6,817 nucleotides of DNA from Paracoccaceae bacterium (GCA_020441345.1 JAGRMK010000454.1:1-6817), one strand, 5' to 3'; shown: positions 1 to 6,261, counted from the stretch's first letter. Made by a program: numbers and translations. The notes: generated by a model not told the origin, from the letters alone.

Positions 1-448
1 CGATCACCGTCGCCTGCGAGGTGCCGGCCACCAGAACGCCGCTAGCCCCCGGCGGAAACCCCATCACGCTGCGCGACCAGTCGATCACCGCGCGCTCGAT
101 CTCGACCGCGCCCTGCGCGCGTCCACCCAGATTGGCGTTCATCGTTGCCGCGACCATCTCGGACATCACCCCGCTGGCCAACCCGGTGCCATGCACCCAT
201 CCCCAGAACCGGGGATGCGTGTTGCCGGTGCCATAAGGCAGCACAAGGTCGCGCAGGATCGGCGCGAGCGCGGCGGCGTCGCCCAGCGGCGCACCGTCCA
301 GGGCATAAGCCGCACGCACGTCATCCGGGACTGGGTGCCAGGGGTGGTCCGGCGCGTCTTCCAGCCGGTCCAGGCAGCCGTCCAGAAGCTCATGCGCCGC
401 GCGGCGAAACGCGTCCCAATCCGCGGGGTCGAGCAACGAACGTGTCAT
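1..448 (-). CDS. PLP-dependent group II amino-acid decarboxylase, N-terminal part
   Basis: This is a partial gene: 149 codons from the ATG at 448-446, open to the left edge of the window. The product resembles the N-terminus of pyridoxal-phosphate-dependent group II decarboxylases (aromatic-L-amino-acid, glutamate and diaminobutyrate decarboxylase family). The visible signs are HPRFWGWVHGTGL at about residues 78-90, an ERAVIDW segment near 118-124, and FPPGASGVLVAGTSQATVI at 131-149, which matches the family's glycine/serine-rich stretch leading into the cofactor-binding domain. The PLP lysine lies beyond the edge and cannot be checked. An AGGAGG ribosome-binding site at 458-453 sits just upstream and fixes the start. 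The gene follows xylB on the same strand after about 60 bp, so it may be cotranscribed, although no pathway link to xylose is evident. The substrate cannot be told from this part. Confidence 0.85.
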   Translation of the reverse strand, partial: MTRSLLDPADWDAFRRAAHELLDGCLDRLEDAPDHPWHPVPDDVRAAYALDGAPLGDAAALAPILRDLVLPYGTGNTHPRFWGWVHGTGLASGVMSEMVAATMNANLGGRAQGAVEIERAVIDWSRSVMGFPPGASGVLVAGTSQATVI

Positions 449-452
449 GGAA

Positions 453-458
453 CCTCCT
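453..458 (-). promoter_or_regulatory. Strong Shine-Dalgarno of the decarboxylase gene
   Basis: On the minus strand the sequence reads AGGAGG-TTCC-ATG. It is a near-perfect ribosome-binding site four bases before the start codon and supports the start at 448. The roughly 60-bp gap to the xylB stop shows no clear hairpin followed by a T run, so read-through from xylB is possible. Confidence 0.7.
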
Positions 459-508
459 GACCGTGAACGCCTCCATGCTATCGCCGTCCGGCGCCATCGG
501 CCAGAGGG

Positions 509-1942
509 TCAAAGCCCCTTGAGCGCGGCGTAGGCGGCGCGGTAGCGGGCATGCGCCGCGCCAAAGGCCTCGGCCAGCACCGATTCGGGCGTGATGGAGC
601 GCGCAATGGCCGGCGGCGTCGCGATCTCGGCCCCGGCGCCGGTCGCCGCCATCATCGCCAGCCTTGCCGCACCCATCGCCGCGCCGAATTCACCCTGCGC
701 GGGCACATCCAGCGGAAAGCCCAGAGCCGTTGCCAGAACCCGCAGCCAATAGTCCGACCGCGCGCCACCGCCCAGAGCCAACGCGCGCTGAATGGTGGTG
801 CCGGTCGCAGCCAGCGCGTCGCGGCAGTCGCAAAAGGCAAAGGCCACACCTTCCAGAACCGCGCGCGTCGCGGCCTGCGCATCGGTGCCATGATCGAGAT
901 GCAGAAACTGCCCGCGAATCGCGGCGTCATTGTGCGGCGTGCGCTCGCCCCCAAGATACGGCAAGAACAGCGTATGCGATGGCGCGCGCAGATCGCCCAG
1001 ATCGCGCGTCAGATCCGCGGCCGACCGCCCGGTCAGCCGCGCCAGCCATTCCAGCGCATCGGACGCCGCCAGGATCACGCCCATCTGGTGCCAACGGTCG
1101 GGGACCGCGTGGCAGAACGTGTGCACCGCCGTCGCCGCGTCGGGGCGATACCCGTCATTGGCGGCGAACAAGACACCCGACGTGCCGAGGCTCAAGAACG
1201 CCTGCCCGTCATGGATCACCCCAGCGCCGATGGCTGCGGCGGCATTGTCGCCCCCGCCTCCGGCAACGATCACCGAAGGCAGATCGAGCTCGGTCGCCAG
1301 CGTGTCCCGCAGTCTGCCGGACACCGCCGCCCCCTCGACCAGCCGGGGCATCTGAGCCCGCGACAGACCCGAGGCAGAAAGCAGGTCATCCGACCAGTCG
1401 CGTCTGGCGGTATCCAGCCAGGCAGTGCCTGCCGCATCCGACATTTCGGCCACATGCTCGCCAGTCAGAAACAGCCGCAGGTAGTCCTTTGGCAACAATA
1501 CCTTGGCGATGCGCTCAAAGATTTCGGGCTCGTTGTCGCGGACCCAGGCCACCTTGGGCGCGGTGAAGCCGGGGAACACGATATTGCCGGTGATCGCGCG
1601 AAAACGCGGATCGGCATCCATCGCCGCCGCCTGCGTATGCGCGCGGGTGTCGTTCCACAGCAGACAAGGCCGCAACACGGCGTCATGGGCATCGACCAGC
1701 GTCGCGCCATGCATGTGCCCCGACAGCCCGATCCCCTTGAGCCCGCGACAGTCATTTTTCGCCCGGATTGCCCGCAGCGCCTCGATCGCCGCCGCCCCCC
1801 AGGCGGCCGGGTCCTGTTCCGACCAGCCGTCGTTGCGGCGCTGCACCGTCAGCGGCACTGCGTGTTCGGCCAGCACACGCTGGTCGTCGTCAATCAGGAT
1901 CGCCTTGAGCGACGAGGTTCCCAGATCCAGTCCAATAAACAT
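509..1942 (-). CDS. xylB: Xylulokinase
   Basis: This FGGY-family sugar kinase phosphorylates D-xylulose to D-xylulose 5-phosphate with ATP in the cytoplasm, feeding the pentose phosphate pathway. The 477 residues match the usual length of about 480. With ATG at 1942-1940 the protein begins MFIGLDLGTSSLKA, the first phosphate-binding motif. GHMHGATLVD (75-84) is the substrate-binding stretch typical of XylB rather than of glycerol kinase. WNDTR (96-100), FPGFTAPK (123-130), LLPKDYLRL (149-157) and MSDAAGTAWLD (167-177) all follow E. coli XylB closely. GGGGDNAA (228-235) holds the likely catalytic Asp232. LSLGTSGV (250-257), PYLGGERTPHN (328-338) and LGGGARSDYW (390-399) form the ATP-side core. 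A longer in-frame start to 1981 exists, but it would overlap the end of the old xylG and lacks family support. The start lies one base after the ancestral xylG stop (TGAcATG), which indicates former translational coupling. No damage is visible in the gene. Confidence 0.95.
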   Translation of the reverse strand: MFIGLDLGTSSLKAILIDDDQRVLAEHAVPLTVQRRNDGWSEQDPAAWGAAAIEALRAIRAKNDCRGLKGIGLSGHMHGATLVDAHDAVLRPCLLWNDTRAHTQAAAMDADPRFRAITGNIVFPGFTAPKVAWVRDNEPEIFERIAKVLLPKDYLRLFLTGEHVAEMSDAAGTAWLDTARRDWSDDLLSASGLSRAQMPRLVEGAAVSGRLRDTLATELDLPSVIVAGGGGDNAAAAIGAGVIHDGQAFLSLGTSGVLFAANDGYRPDAATAVHTFCHAVPDRWHQMGVILAASDALEWLARLTGRSAADLTRDLGDLRAPSHTLFLPYLGGERTPHNDAAIRGQFLHLDHGTDAQAATRAVLEGVAFAFCDCRDALAATGTTIQRALALGGGARSDYWLRVLATALGFPLDVPAQGEFGAAMGAARLAMMAATGAGAEIATPPAIARSITPESVLAEAFGAAHARYRAAYAALKGL

Positions 1943-1943
1943 G

Positions 1944-2471
1944 TCAGGCCGCCAGGTGTTCGGGTTTCTTGCCGGCGACAATCATCGCCAGGATGTCGTC
2001 TTAGCTGACCGCAGCATCGTTGACGATCCCCACCAGGTCGCCGCCCGTCATCATCGCCGCGCTGTCACAGAGTTGCTTGATCCGGTGCACGGCGTCGCCG
2101 ATCAGGAAAATCGCCGGTCCCAATGCCTTCGGTTCCTGGGTCCGTTCCGCCACCATCGCCGTTTCCTGCGGACCCGGCACGGTGGCGGGTTCATCCATGA
2201 TCAGGATGCGCGCGTCGAAAATCCAGAGATTCGGGTTTAACCGGCCCATGATCTTGCGGATCTCGATTTCCATCTTCGTGTCATCGACAAAGCCCGGTGC
2301 CGTCGTCACCTCGCGCCGCGAAAACAGGGTCGCCGCCGTATCGAGATCGGCGGCCTGCCTCAACGTCCGACAGATCGTCTCGATGGTGTCTTTTCGCGCA
2401 TCGCACGGGTTGTAACTCTCGGTGGGCTTGCCGACGATCGCGATCTGCCCGACTATAGGGATTGCCTGATC
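1944..2471 (-). pseudogene. xylG: Remnant of xylose ABC transporter ATP-binding protein
   Basis: This is a decayed gene for the ATPase of a sugar ABC importer of the short, single-domain XylG/FrcA type (about 260 residues when intact). The recognisable parts are GQIAIVGKPTESYNPCDARK and the following TIETICRTLRQAADLDTA, which correspond to the family's strand and Q-loop region (compare IETIYQTLALADNLD). FVDDTKMEIEIRKIMGRLNP is the helical domain, and ARILIMDEPAT followed by GPQETAMVAE is Walker B and the D-loop side. Missing are the whole N-terminus with Walker A and about 25 residues between GRLNP and ARILIMDEP that should hold the LSGGQ signature. The H-loop, normally LISHDVH, reads LIGDAVH. 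An in-frame TAA at 2003-2001 cuts the last 18 codons, which still read DDILAMIVAGKKPEHLAA up to the original TGA at 1946-1944. It cannot hydrolyse ATP. The left part of a 324-codon chimeric open frame covers it. Confidence 0.85.
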
Positions 2472-2851
2472 GCCCCCCTGGATCGCGCCATAGATCACGC
2501 CGCGCCCCCCCGACAGTGGGTAGAAAATGCCCAAGATGGCGAGCCCCCTGACGGTCGGGAACCGGGTGCCGATACTTGATAATTGCGCCGTATCCGGGTT
2601 GCCGCCGGTGGCGAAGATGTGGCGCCCCAGCCGGGTCTTGCGGGCGACGACGGCCATCACCACCGCGATCAGCACCGGCACGAAAACCGGAATCGGCAAG
2701 CCGTAGCACTGGTTATCGCCTTCAGGCATGACCCCGCCGCGCGCCTCGAACAGGCGGCGCAGACGACCGATGGGCATGTCATGGCGTTCGGGATCGCCAC
2801 GCTCACCGTCTGGACCGTCAGGTTGAAGATGCTGCACGGCGTCACGAACCG
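2472..2851 (-). pseudogene. xylH: Remnant of xylose ABC transporter permease
   Basis: This is a decayed and internally deleted gene for the membrane permease of a xylose-type ABC importer, normally about 400 or more residues with many membrane spans. Three pieces survive. The first, in one frame, is RFVTPCSIFNLTVQTVSVAI (2851-2792), which matches the first membrane region of XylH. The second, one frame over, runs from HDMPIGRLRRLFEARGGVMP through PVLIAVVMAVVARKTRLG and RHIFATGGNPDTAQLSSIGT to about 2530. It corresponds to the loop before a late membrane segment, that segment, and the FATGGNPDAAELSGI-like motif. The third is GGRGVIYGAIQGG (2510-2472), the family's GG.GTIYGAI.G motif. Several hundred bases of transmembrane coding sequence are missing between pieces one and two, and about 35 codons between two and three. 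Only one convincing hydrophobic segment is left, so a working channel is not possible. Confidence 0.82.
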
Positions 2852-3030
2852 GCCGTCGCAATATGCCTCGCCTTACGAAGGTGATGGCGCCCGAATCGAT
2901 CGCCGCCTGCAACACGTCCTGCTGCCCGCCGCGCAGGAAACCCGCGTTCGGGTCGGTCGGTGAACCCTCGATCATGACGGAGTTGCCCTGCTGCGCAGTT
3001 GTCTCCGATCAGGCGGTCATACGAGCTGGG
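2852..3030 (-). pseudogene. xylF: Remnant of xylose-binding periplasmic protein
   Basis: This is a fragment of the substrate-binding protein of the same ABC importer. The best-preserved piece is EGSPTDPNAGFLRGGQQDVL followed by QAAIDSGAITFV (2969-2874), a classic XylF segment. After one extra base at 2873 it continues as GEAYCDG (2872-2852), again the expected XylF sequence. Upstream, in another frame, SSYDRLIGDN (3027-2998) matches the family's ISYDRLI motif at the sugar-binding hinge. About 20 or more codons that should separate it from the next piece are missing. The 130 or so C-terminal residues are gone: the sequence jumps straight into XylH at about 2851. Very weak XylF-like strings (GGDQGATPVSGS and DNSILVAQSAPG, between 3140 and 3060) may extend the relic rightward, but I do not rely on them. 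No signal peptide or start codon can be identified. Confidence 0.8.
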
Positions 3031-3037
3031 GGGGGGG
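3028..3037. repeat. Homopolymer run of ten G
   Basis: Ten consecutive G on the plus strand (ten C on the coding strand of the dead xylF) lie immediately before the surviving SYDRLI motif. On the minus strand they encode prolines where a XylF protein would have hydrophobic residues leading into the motif. Such runs arise and vary in length by polymerase slippage. It may also be a sequencing-length uncertainty. Confidence 0.9.
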
Positions 3038-3747
3038 CCGGGGTCGCGCTGTCGGTTGTTCCCGGCGCAGATTGTGCGACCAGAATTGAGTTGTCGGGTC
3101 GGGTCGAGCCGGAAACCGGCGTCGCACCCTGATCGCCTCCGACGACCGGTGCCGACCTGCCGCTGCGCGAAACGCGGCAGCCAGGAAGCCAATTGTGCGC
3201 TCTCGCGTGCGGCGGCAACGGCGCGGCAACGCAACCCACGGACCATCGCCAGTCCGCAAGCCATGCAGGAAGCGCTGCTCGCCGATGCCATGGGCGGGAA
3301 TTGCACCTCCCGCAGCTTCTTCAAACGCGCCGCGCTGGCCCTGTCGCAAGTCACGGAAACGACCATGGAACACGGGCAGGCATGATCCGCCTTGCGCTTG
3401 CGCTCAGCCTCGCCGCCAGACACACGCCGGCCACGCCGCGCTTCGAAAGATCCTCTGCCTCCCTGCCCCGTCACGTCTTTTGCTGCGGATGGCTGTTTGT
3501 TTCGGCGGCGGCGTGGCGAAGTTCGATTGCGACCAGATCGGCATGTGCACCCGCGCGCCCATAGGACGCGTTCAGCGCCTGCGGCAGTTCGGCGTCGGCC
3601 CCAGCCCGTTGCGGATCGGCGCGCGCGACGGGCAAGACCAGGTACCCGCCCATGGCACCCGCCAACATCCCCCGGTCCCTCGACTGCCTCCTCTCGCCCC
3701 CAGCGTTCAGGCAAGGCACACACTCGCCACGGGATCGCGCAATGCCC
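3031..3747. other. Gene-free stretch, probably decayed operon debris
   Basis: This stretch of about 700 bp holds several overlapping open frames on both strands, none of which has a recognisable domain, a convincing start or a ribosome-binding site. Compositionally they look like the chance frames expected in GC-rich DNA. The left end (3031-3140) may contain the N-terminal half of the dead xylF, and the operon promoter and start should have lain here. A minus-strand frame at 3719-3471 encodes 82 residues with GMLAGAMGGYLVLPVARAD, which looks loosely like a signal peptide, but the remainder resembles nothing I know. No transposase, terminal inverted repeat, tRNA or clear terminator for the AEC gene is visible. 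Confidence 0.6.
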
Positions 3748-4683
3748 TCAGAGACCCGGCAGCAGCGTCAACACCAGGCTGATCGTCACGCTGGACAGAA
3801 CAGTCGTCACCACAAGCGCCGTCGCCGTCACCGTCCCCAGACCGAATGGCGTGGCCAGGATCGGATAGATCGTCAACATCGGCACCGCCGCGAAAAGAAT
3901 GCCGACCGGGATCAGCGCGGGCGGAACACCGGGCACGAGCAGCAGCATGGCCGCGACCAGCACAGGGTGCACCACAAGCTTGCCGACGCTCACCGCCGCC
4001 GTCCGCCGCCAATGGCCACTGACCGGGGTCCGCGCCACCGTGCCCCCAACCACGAACAAGGCCAGCGGCGCGGCGACCGCCGCCAGCATCCGCACCGCGT
4101 CCTGAAACGTATCGGCCAGCGGAATACCGGCAAGCCGCACCGCCAGCGCCAGAACAACCGCGATGACCAGCGGATTGCGGATAATCGCCCGCAGAGACCG
4201 GAACGCCAGGTCGCGCAGCCGTGCCGCTTTCCCACCCGAGGCGCTGGCGGCAATGGTCGCGAAAGGCAGGGTCAGCGTGTTCTCGATCAGCATCGTCATG
4301 GCAAAAACCACGGCCGCCTCGGGACCGAAGAACAGGCTGGCCACCGGAAAGCCGATGAACCCGCTGTTCGAATTCGACATGCCCAGCGCCAGGATCCACG
4401 ATTCCGCGCCAGGCCGCCGCAGAATTATCCGCGCCGCAGCAAAACCAAGCCCCATGGTGGTCATCGAACCCAGCCCATAGGCCGCCATGAACGACAGGTT
4501 CAGCACCCCCGCGCCGCGCGGAAGGGCAATCGCCATGAAGATCAGCACCGGCAGGCAGATCCTGAACGCGAACTGACTCAATGCGCCGATATGCCCCGCC
4601 TCGACATAGCCCGTGCGAACCGAGGCAAAGCCGATCAGGATCATCAGATAAAGCGGCGCGGTGGTCAGGAAGATCGCGAACAT
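3748..4683 (-). CDS. AEC (auxin efflux carrier) family transporter
   Basis: This is a 311-residue polytopic inner-membrane protein of the AEC/membrane-transport family, which contains bacterial malonate, malate and other small-organic-acid permeases or exporters. The start MFAIFLTTAPLYLMILIGFA (ATG at 4683-4681) opens directly with the first membrane segment and is preceded by AAGGTGA a few bases upstream. An in-frame extension to 4785 is Gly/Arg/Gln-rich and unlikely. Hydrophobic segments occur at about 4-22, 36-54, 61-87, 95-120, 122-147, 168-186, 196-214, 229-250, 253-273 and 283-308, giving roughly ten spans. GMSNSNSGFIGFPV (101-114) is the family's conserved N.GF.G.P motif in a broken helix, IRNPLVIA (168-175) begins the second half, and LFVVGG (209-214) matches the equivalent LF..G site there. 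The gene is intact. It is divergent from the TauE/SafE gene. The substrate is unknown, and its position next to dead xylose genes says nothing about it. Confidence 0.88.
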   Translation of the reverse strand: MFAIFLTTAPLYLMILIGFASVRTGYVEAGHIGALSQFAFRICLPVLIFMAIALPRGAGVLNLSFMAAYGLGSMTTMGLGFAAARIILRRPGAESWILALGMSNSNSGFIGFPVASLFFGPEAAVVFAMTMLIENTLTLPFATIAASASGGKAARLRDLAFRSLRAIIRNPLVIAVVLALAVRLAGIPLADTFQDAVRMLAAVAAPLALFVVGGTVARTPVSGHWRRTAAVSVGKLVVHPVLVAAMLLLVPGVPPALIPVGILFAAVPMLTIYPILATPFGLGTVTATALVVTTVLSSVTISLVLTLLPGL

Positions 4684-4846
4684 CGTGTCACCTTTGTCTT
4701 GCCTGGCCGGTCCATGAGCCCTGCCCTGACCCGGCTTGTCTTGCGCCCCGCCGCCGGGCGCTCCATGATGCTCTAAGCCGCGCATCTGGGGTCTTCAAGG
4801 GTGCGAACACGGCCTGCCCGCCACGAAGACAGCCACGGAGCCCTTC
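4684..4846. promoter_or_regulatory. Divergent intergenic region with weak promoter candidates
   Basis: These 163 bp separate two genes transcribed away from each other, so both promoters should lie here. For the AEC gene, TTGAAG (4798-4793) and TAGAGC (4775-4770) on the minus strand are 17 bp apart. For the TauE gene, TTGCGC (4741-4746) and CATGAT (4764-4769) on the plus strand are also 17 bp apart. Both pairs match the sigma-70 consensus only partly, and GC-rich alphaproteobacterial promoters are hard to call by eye. No clear operator palindrome is seen. Confidence 0.3.
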
Positions 4847-5587
4847 ATGGACCTGCTTGCGCCCGGCCTTGATACCGGGATCGTCATCGGCTTGCTGATT
4901 GCCAGCTTTACCGGGTCGTTCATCACCATCGCCTTCGGCATCGGCGGCGGTATTCTGCTGCTGGCGATCATGGCCAGCCTGTTGCCCCCCGTCGCGCTGA
5001 TTCCGGTGCATGGCGTGGTGCAACTGGGGTCGAACACCGGGCGCGCGGCACTGATGATCCGCCATATCCACTGGTCGGCGCTAACCGGTTTCGGGCTGGG
5101 GTCTTTGCTGGGCGTGGCCTTGGGCGCGGCGCTGGTGGTCAATATCCCCGGCGCACTGGTACAGGTGGCGGTTGGCGGCTTCGTGATTTGGTCGGTCGCG
5201 ATGAAGCCGCCTGCCTGGATGAAACGCTGGCCGATGGTGACCGGCGCCCTCACCACCTTCCTGACGATGTTCTTCGGCGCCACCGGCCCCTTCGTGGCGA
5301 CCTTCACCCGCGCGCTGGGCCTGAGCCGCCATGGCTATGCCGGCACCCATGCCGCCTTGATGGTCCTGCAACACACGCTGAAATCCCTCGCCTTCGGGTT
5401 TCTGGGCTTTGCCTTTGCCGACTGGATCGGGCTGTGTGCGGCGATGATCCTGGCCGGACTGGCGGGCACGGTTTGCGGCCGCCTGGTGCTGAACCGCCTG
5501 TCGGACAAGCGGTTCCAGCAGATCCTGAACGTGTTCCTCGTGCTGATCGCGCTGCGCCTGATCTGGTCGGGGCTGCGCGCCCTCTGA
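4847..5587 (+). CDS. TauE/SafE family (TSUP) membrane transporter
   Basis: This is a 246-residue integral membrane protein of the TauE/SafE family, whose studied members export sulfite, sulfoacetate or related organosulfur anions. GGAG at 4837-4840 lies six bases before the ATG. Two repeat halves are visible. The first has a membrane segment at about 12-30, the glycine motif FGIGGGILLLA (30-40), and PVHGVVQLGSNTGRAAL (53-69). The second has FFGATGPFVATF (142-153), which mirrors the first glycine motif, and THAALMVLQHTLKSLAFGFL (167-186), which mirrors the first-half HGVVQL stretch. Further hydrophobic segments occur at about 80-98, 102-118, 131-147, 178-190, 193-210 and 224-243, giving seven or eight spans overall. 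The length is normal for the family. It stands alone on the plus strand and ends three bases from the stop of the convergent hydrolase gene. The true substrate is not evident, since no sulfur-metabolism neighbour is in view. Confidence 0.88.
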   Translation: MDLLAPGLDTGIVIGLLIASFTGSFITIAFGIGGGILLLAIMASLLPPVALIPVHGVVQLGSNTGRAALMIRHIHWSALTGFGLGSLLGVALGAALVVNIPGALVQVAVGGFVIWSVAMKPPAWMKRWPMVTGALTTFLTMFFGATGPFVATFTRALGLSRHGYAGTHAALMVLQHTLKSLAFGFLGFAFADWIGLCAAMILAGLAGTVCGRLVLNRLSDKRFQQILNVFLVLIALRLIWSGLRAL

Positions 5588-5590
5588 TCC

Positions 5591-6250
5591 CTATTTCCCG
5601 AGGTGCTGCGCCAGAAAAGCCGCCGTGCGCTGGTGGGCCAGATCGGCAGCGGCGGGCACATGGGCAGGCCGCGCCTCGTTGGCAAAGGCGTGCCCTGCAT
5701 CATAGAGGAACATCTGCAGATCCGGCAGCGCCGCGCGCACCGCCTCCAGCATCCCTGGAGGCGTGTGATCGTCATGCACGCCGAAATGCCCCATCACCGG
5801 CGCCTTTTGCACCGGCCCAAGGTAGTCCGTCAGCCGCGTGCCATAGAACGACACCGCGCAGGCGATATCCAGTTCCAGCGCCGCGCGCAGCGCCAGCCCC
5901 CCGCCCCAGCAAAACCCCATCACCGCAACCTTGCCGCCCTTTGCCCGCAACGCATCAACGGCGGCAAGCGTGTCGGCCATCGCATCGGCAAGACGAGCCG
6001 TAACCATCAGGTCACGCCCCTTGGTCGCATGGTCATAGGCGATCACCGCGTCGCGGTCCTGCCGGTCGAACAACGCCGGTATCGCCACGTTCAGCCCTTG
6101 CGCGGCATAGCGCGCGGCGACGCCTTTCAACTGATCGGTCACACCGAAGATCTCTTGCAAGATCACCAGGCCGCCCCGCGCAGGGCCCTCTGCCGGTTGC
6201 ATCCAGCACGCGAGCCGGTGGCCGTCGCGGGCCGTCAAGGTCTCGAACAT
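5591..6250 (-). CDS. Dienelactone hydrolase family protein
   Basis: This is a 219-residue cytoplasmic alpha/beta hydrolase of the dienelactone hydrolase family, whose archetype opens 4-carboxymethylenebut-2-en-4-olide to maleylacetate in chlorocatechol breakdown. The nucleophile is a cysteine, as in that archetype: Cys114 in GFCWGGG (112-118). Asp160 in GVHDDHTPP (157-165) and His187 in DAGHAFAN (184-191) complete the triad, and Glu33 in LQEIFGV (31-37) corresponds to the glutamate that partners the cysteine. The ATG at 6250-6248 has a strong AGGAGG (6261-6256) five bases upstream. Many members act on other esters or lactones, so the substrate is open. It lies 90 bp downstream of pobA on the same strand, which suggests a shared role in aromatic-acid catabolism. 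The 3' end converges on the TauE/SafE gene. Confidence 0.9.
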   Translation of the reverse strand: MFETLTARDGHRLACWMQPAEGPARGGLVILQEIFGVTDQLKGVAARYAAQGLNVAIPALFDRQDRDAVIAYDHATKGRDLMVTARLADAMADTLAAVDALRAKGGKVAVMGFCWGGGLALRAALELDIACAVSFYGTRLTDYLGPVQKAPVMGHFGVHDDHTPPGMLEAVRAALPDLQMFLYDAGHAFANEARPAHVPAAADLAHQRTAAFLAQHLGK

Positions 6251-6255
6251 ACCTG

Positions 6256-6261
6256 CCTCCT
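6256..6261 (-). promoter_or_regulatory. Shine-Dalgarno of the dienelactone hydrolase gene
   Basis: AGGAGG on the minus strand lies five bases from the ATG at 6250. This is optimal spacing and confirms the start. The 90 bp between the pobA stop and this start shows no hairpin followed by a T run, so cotranscription with pobA is plausible. Confidence 0.7.

Noticed and set aside
551..2008. A 485-codon plus-strand open frame antisense to xylB
   Set aside because: It is Arg/Pro/Gln-rich with no domain, lies exactly opposite a clearly conserved kinase, and is the usual antisense shadow in GC-rich genes.
3471..3719. An 82-residue minus-strand frame with a signal-peptide-like stretch
   Set aside because: It has no ribosome-binding site or family resemblance, and one hydrophobic stretch in GC-rich DNA is weak evidence. 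It is mentioned only as a hint within the gene-free stretch.
2842..3723. A 293-codon minus-strand frame through the gene-free stretch
   Set aside because: It contains the genuine SYDRLI relic of xylF only by passing through it. The remainder is Arg/Ala-rich, shows no domain, and overlaps the chimeric frame.
3652..4776. A 374-codon plus-strand open frame antisense to the AEC gene
   Set aside because: The composition is extreme (Arg, His, Gln) and typical of the complement of a hydrophobic membrane-protein gene. The minus-strand AEC protein is well supported.
5588..5590. Possible bidirectional terminator between the convergent TauE/SafE and hydrolase genes
   Set aside because: Only three bases separate the stop codons, and I found no hairpin with a T run at either gene end.
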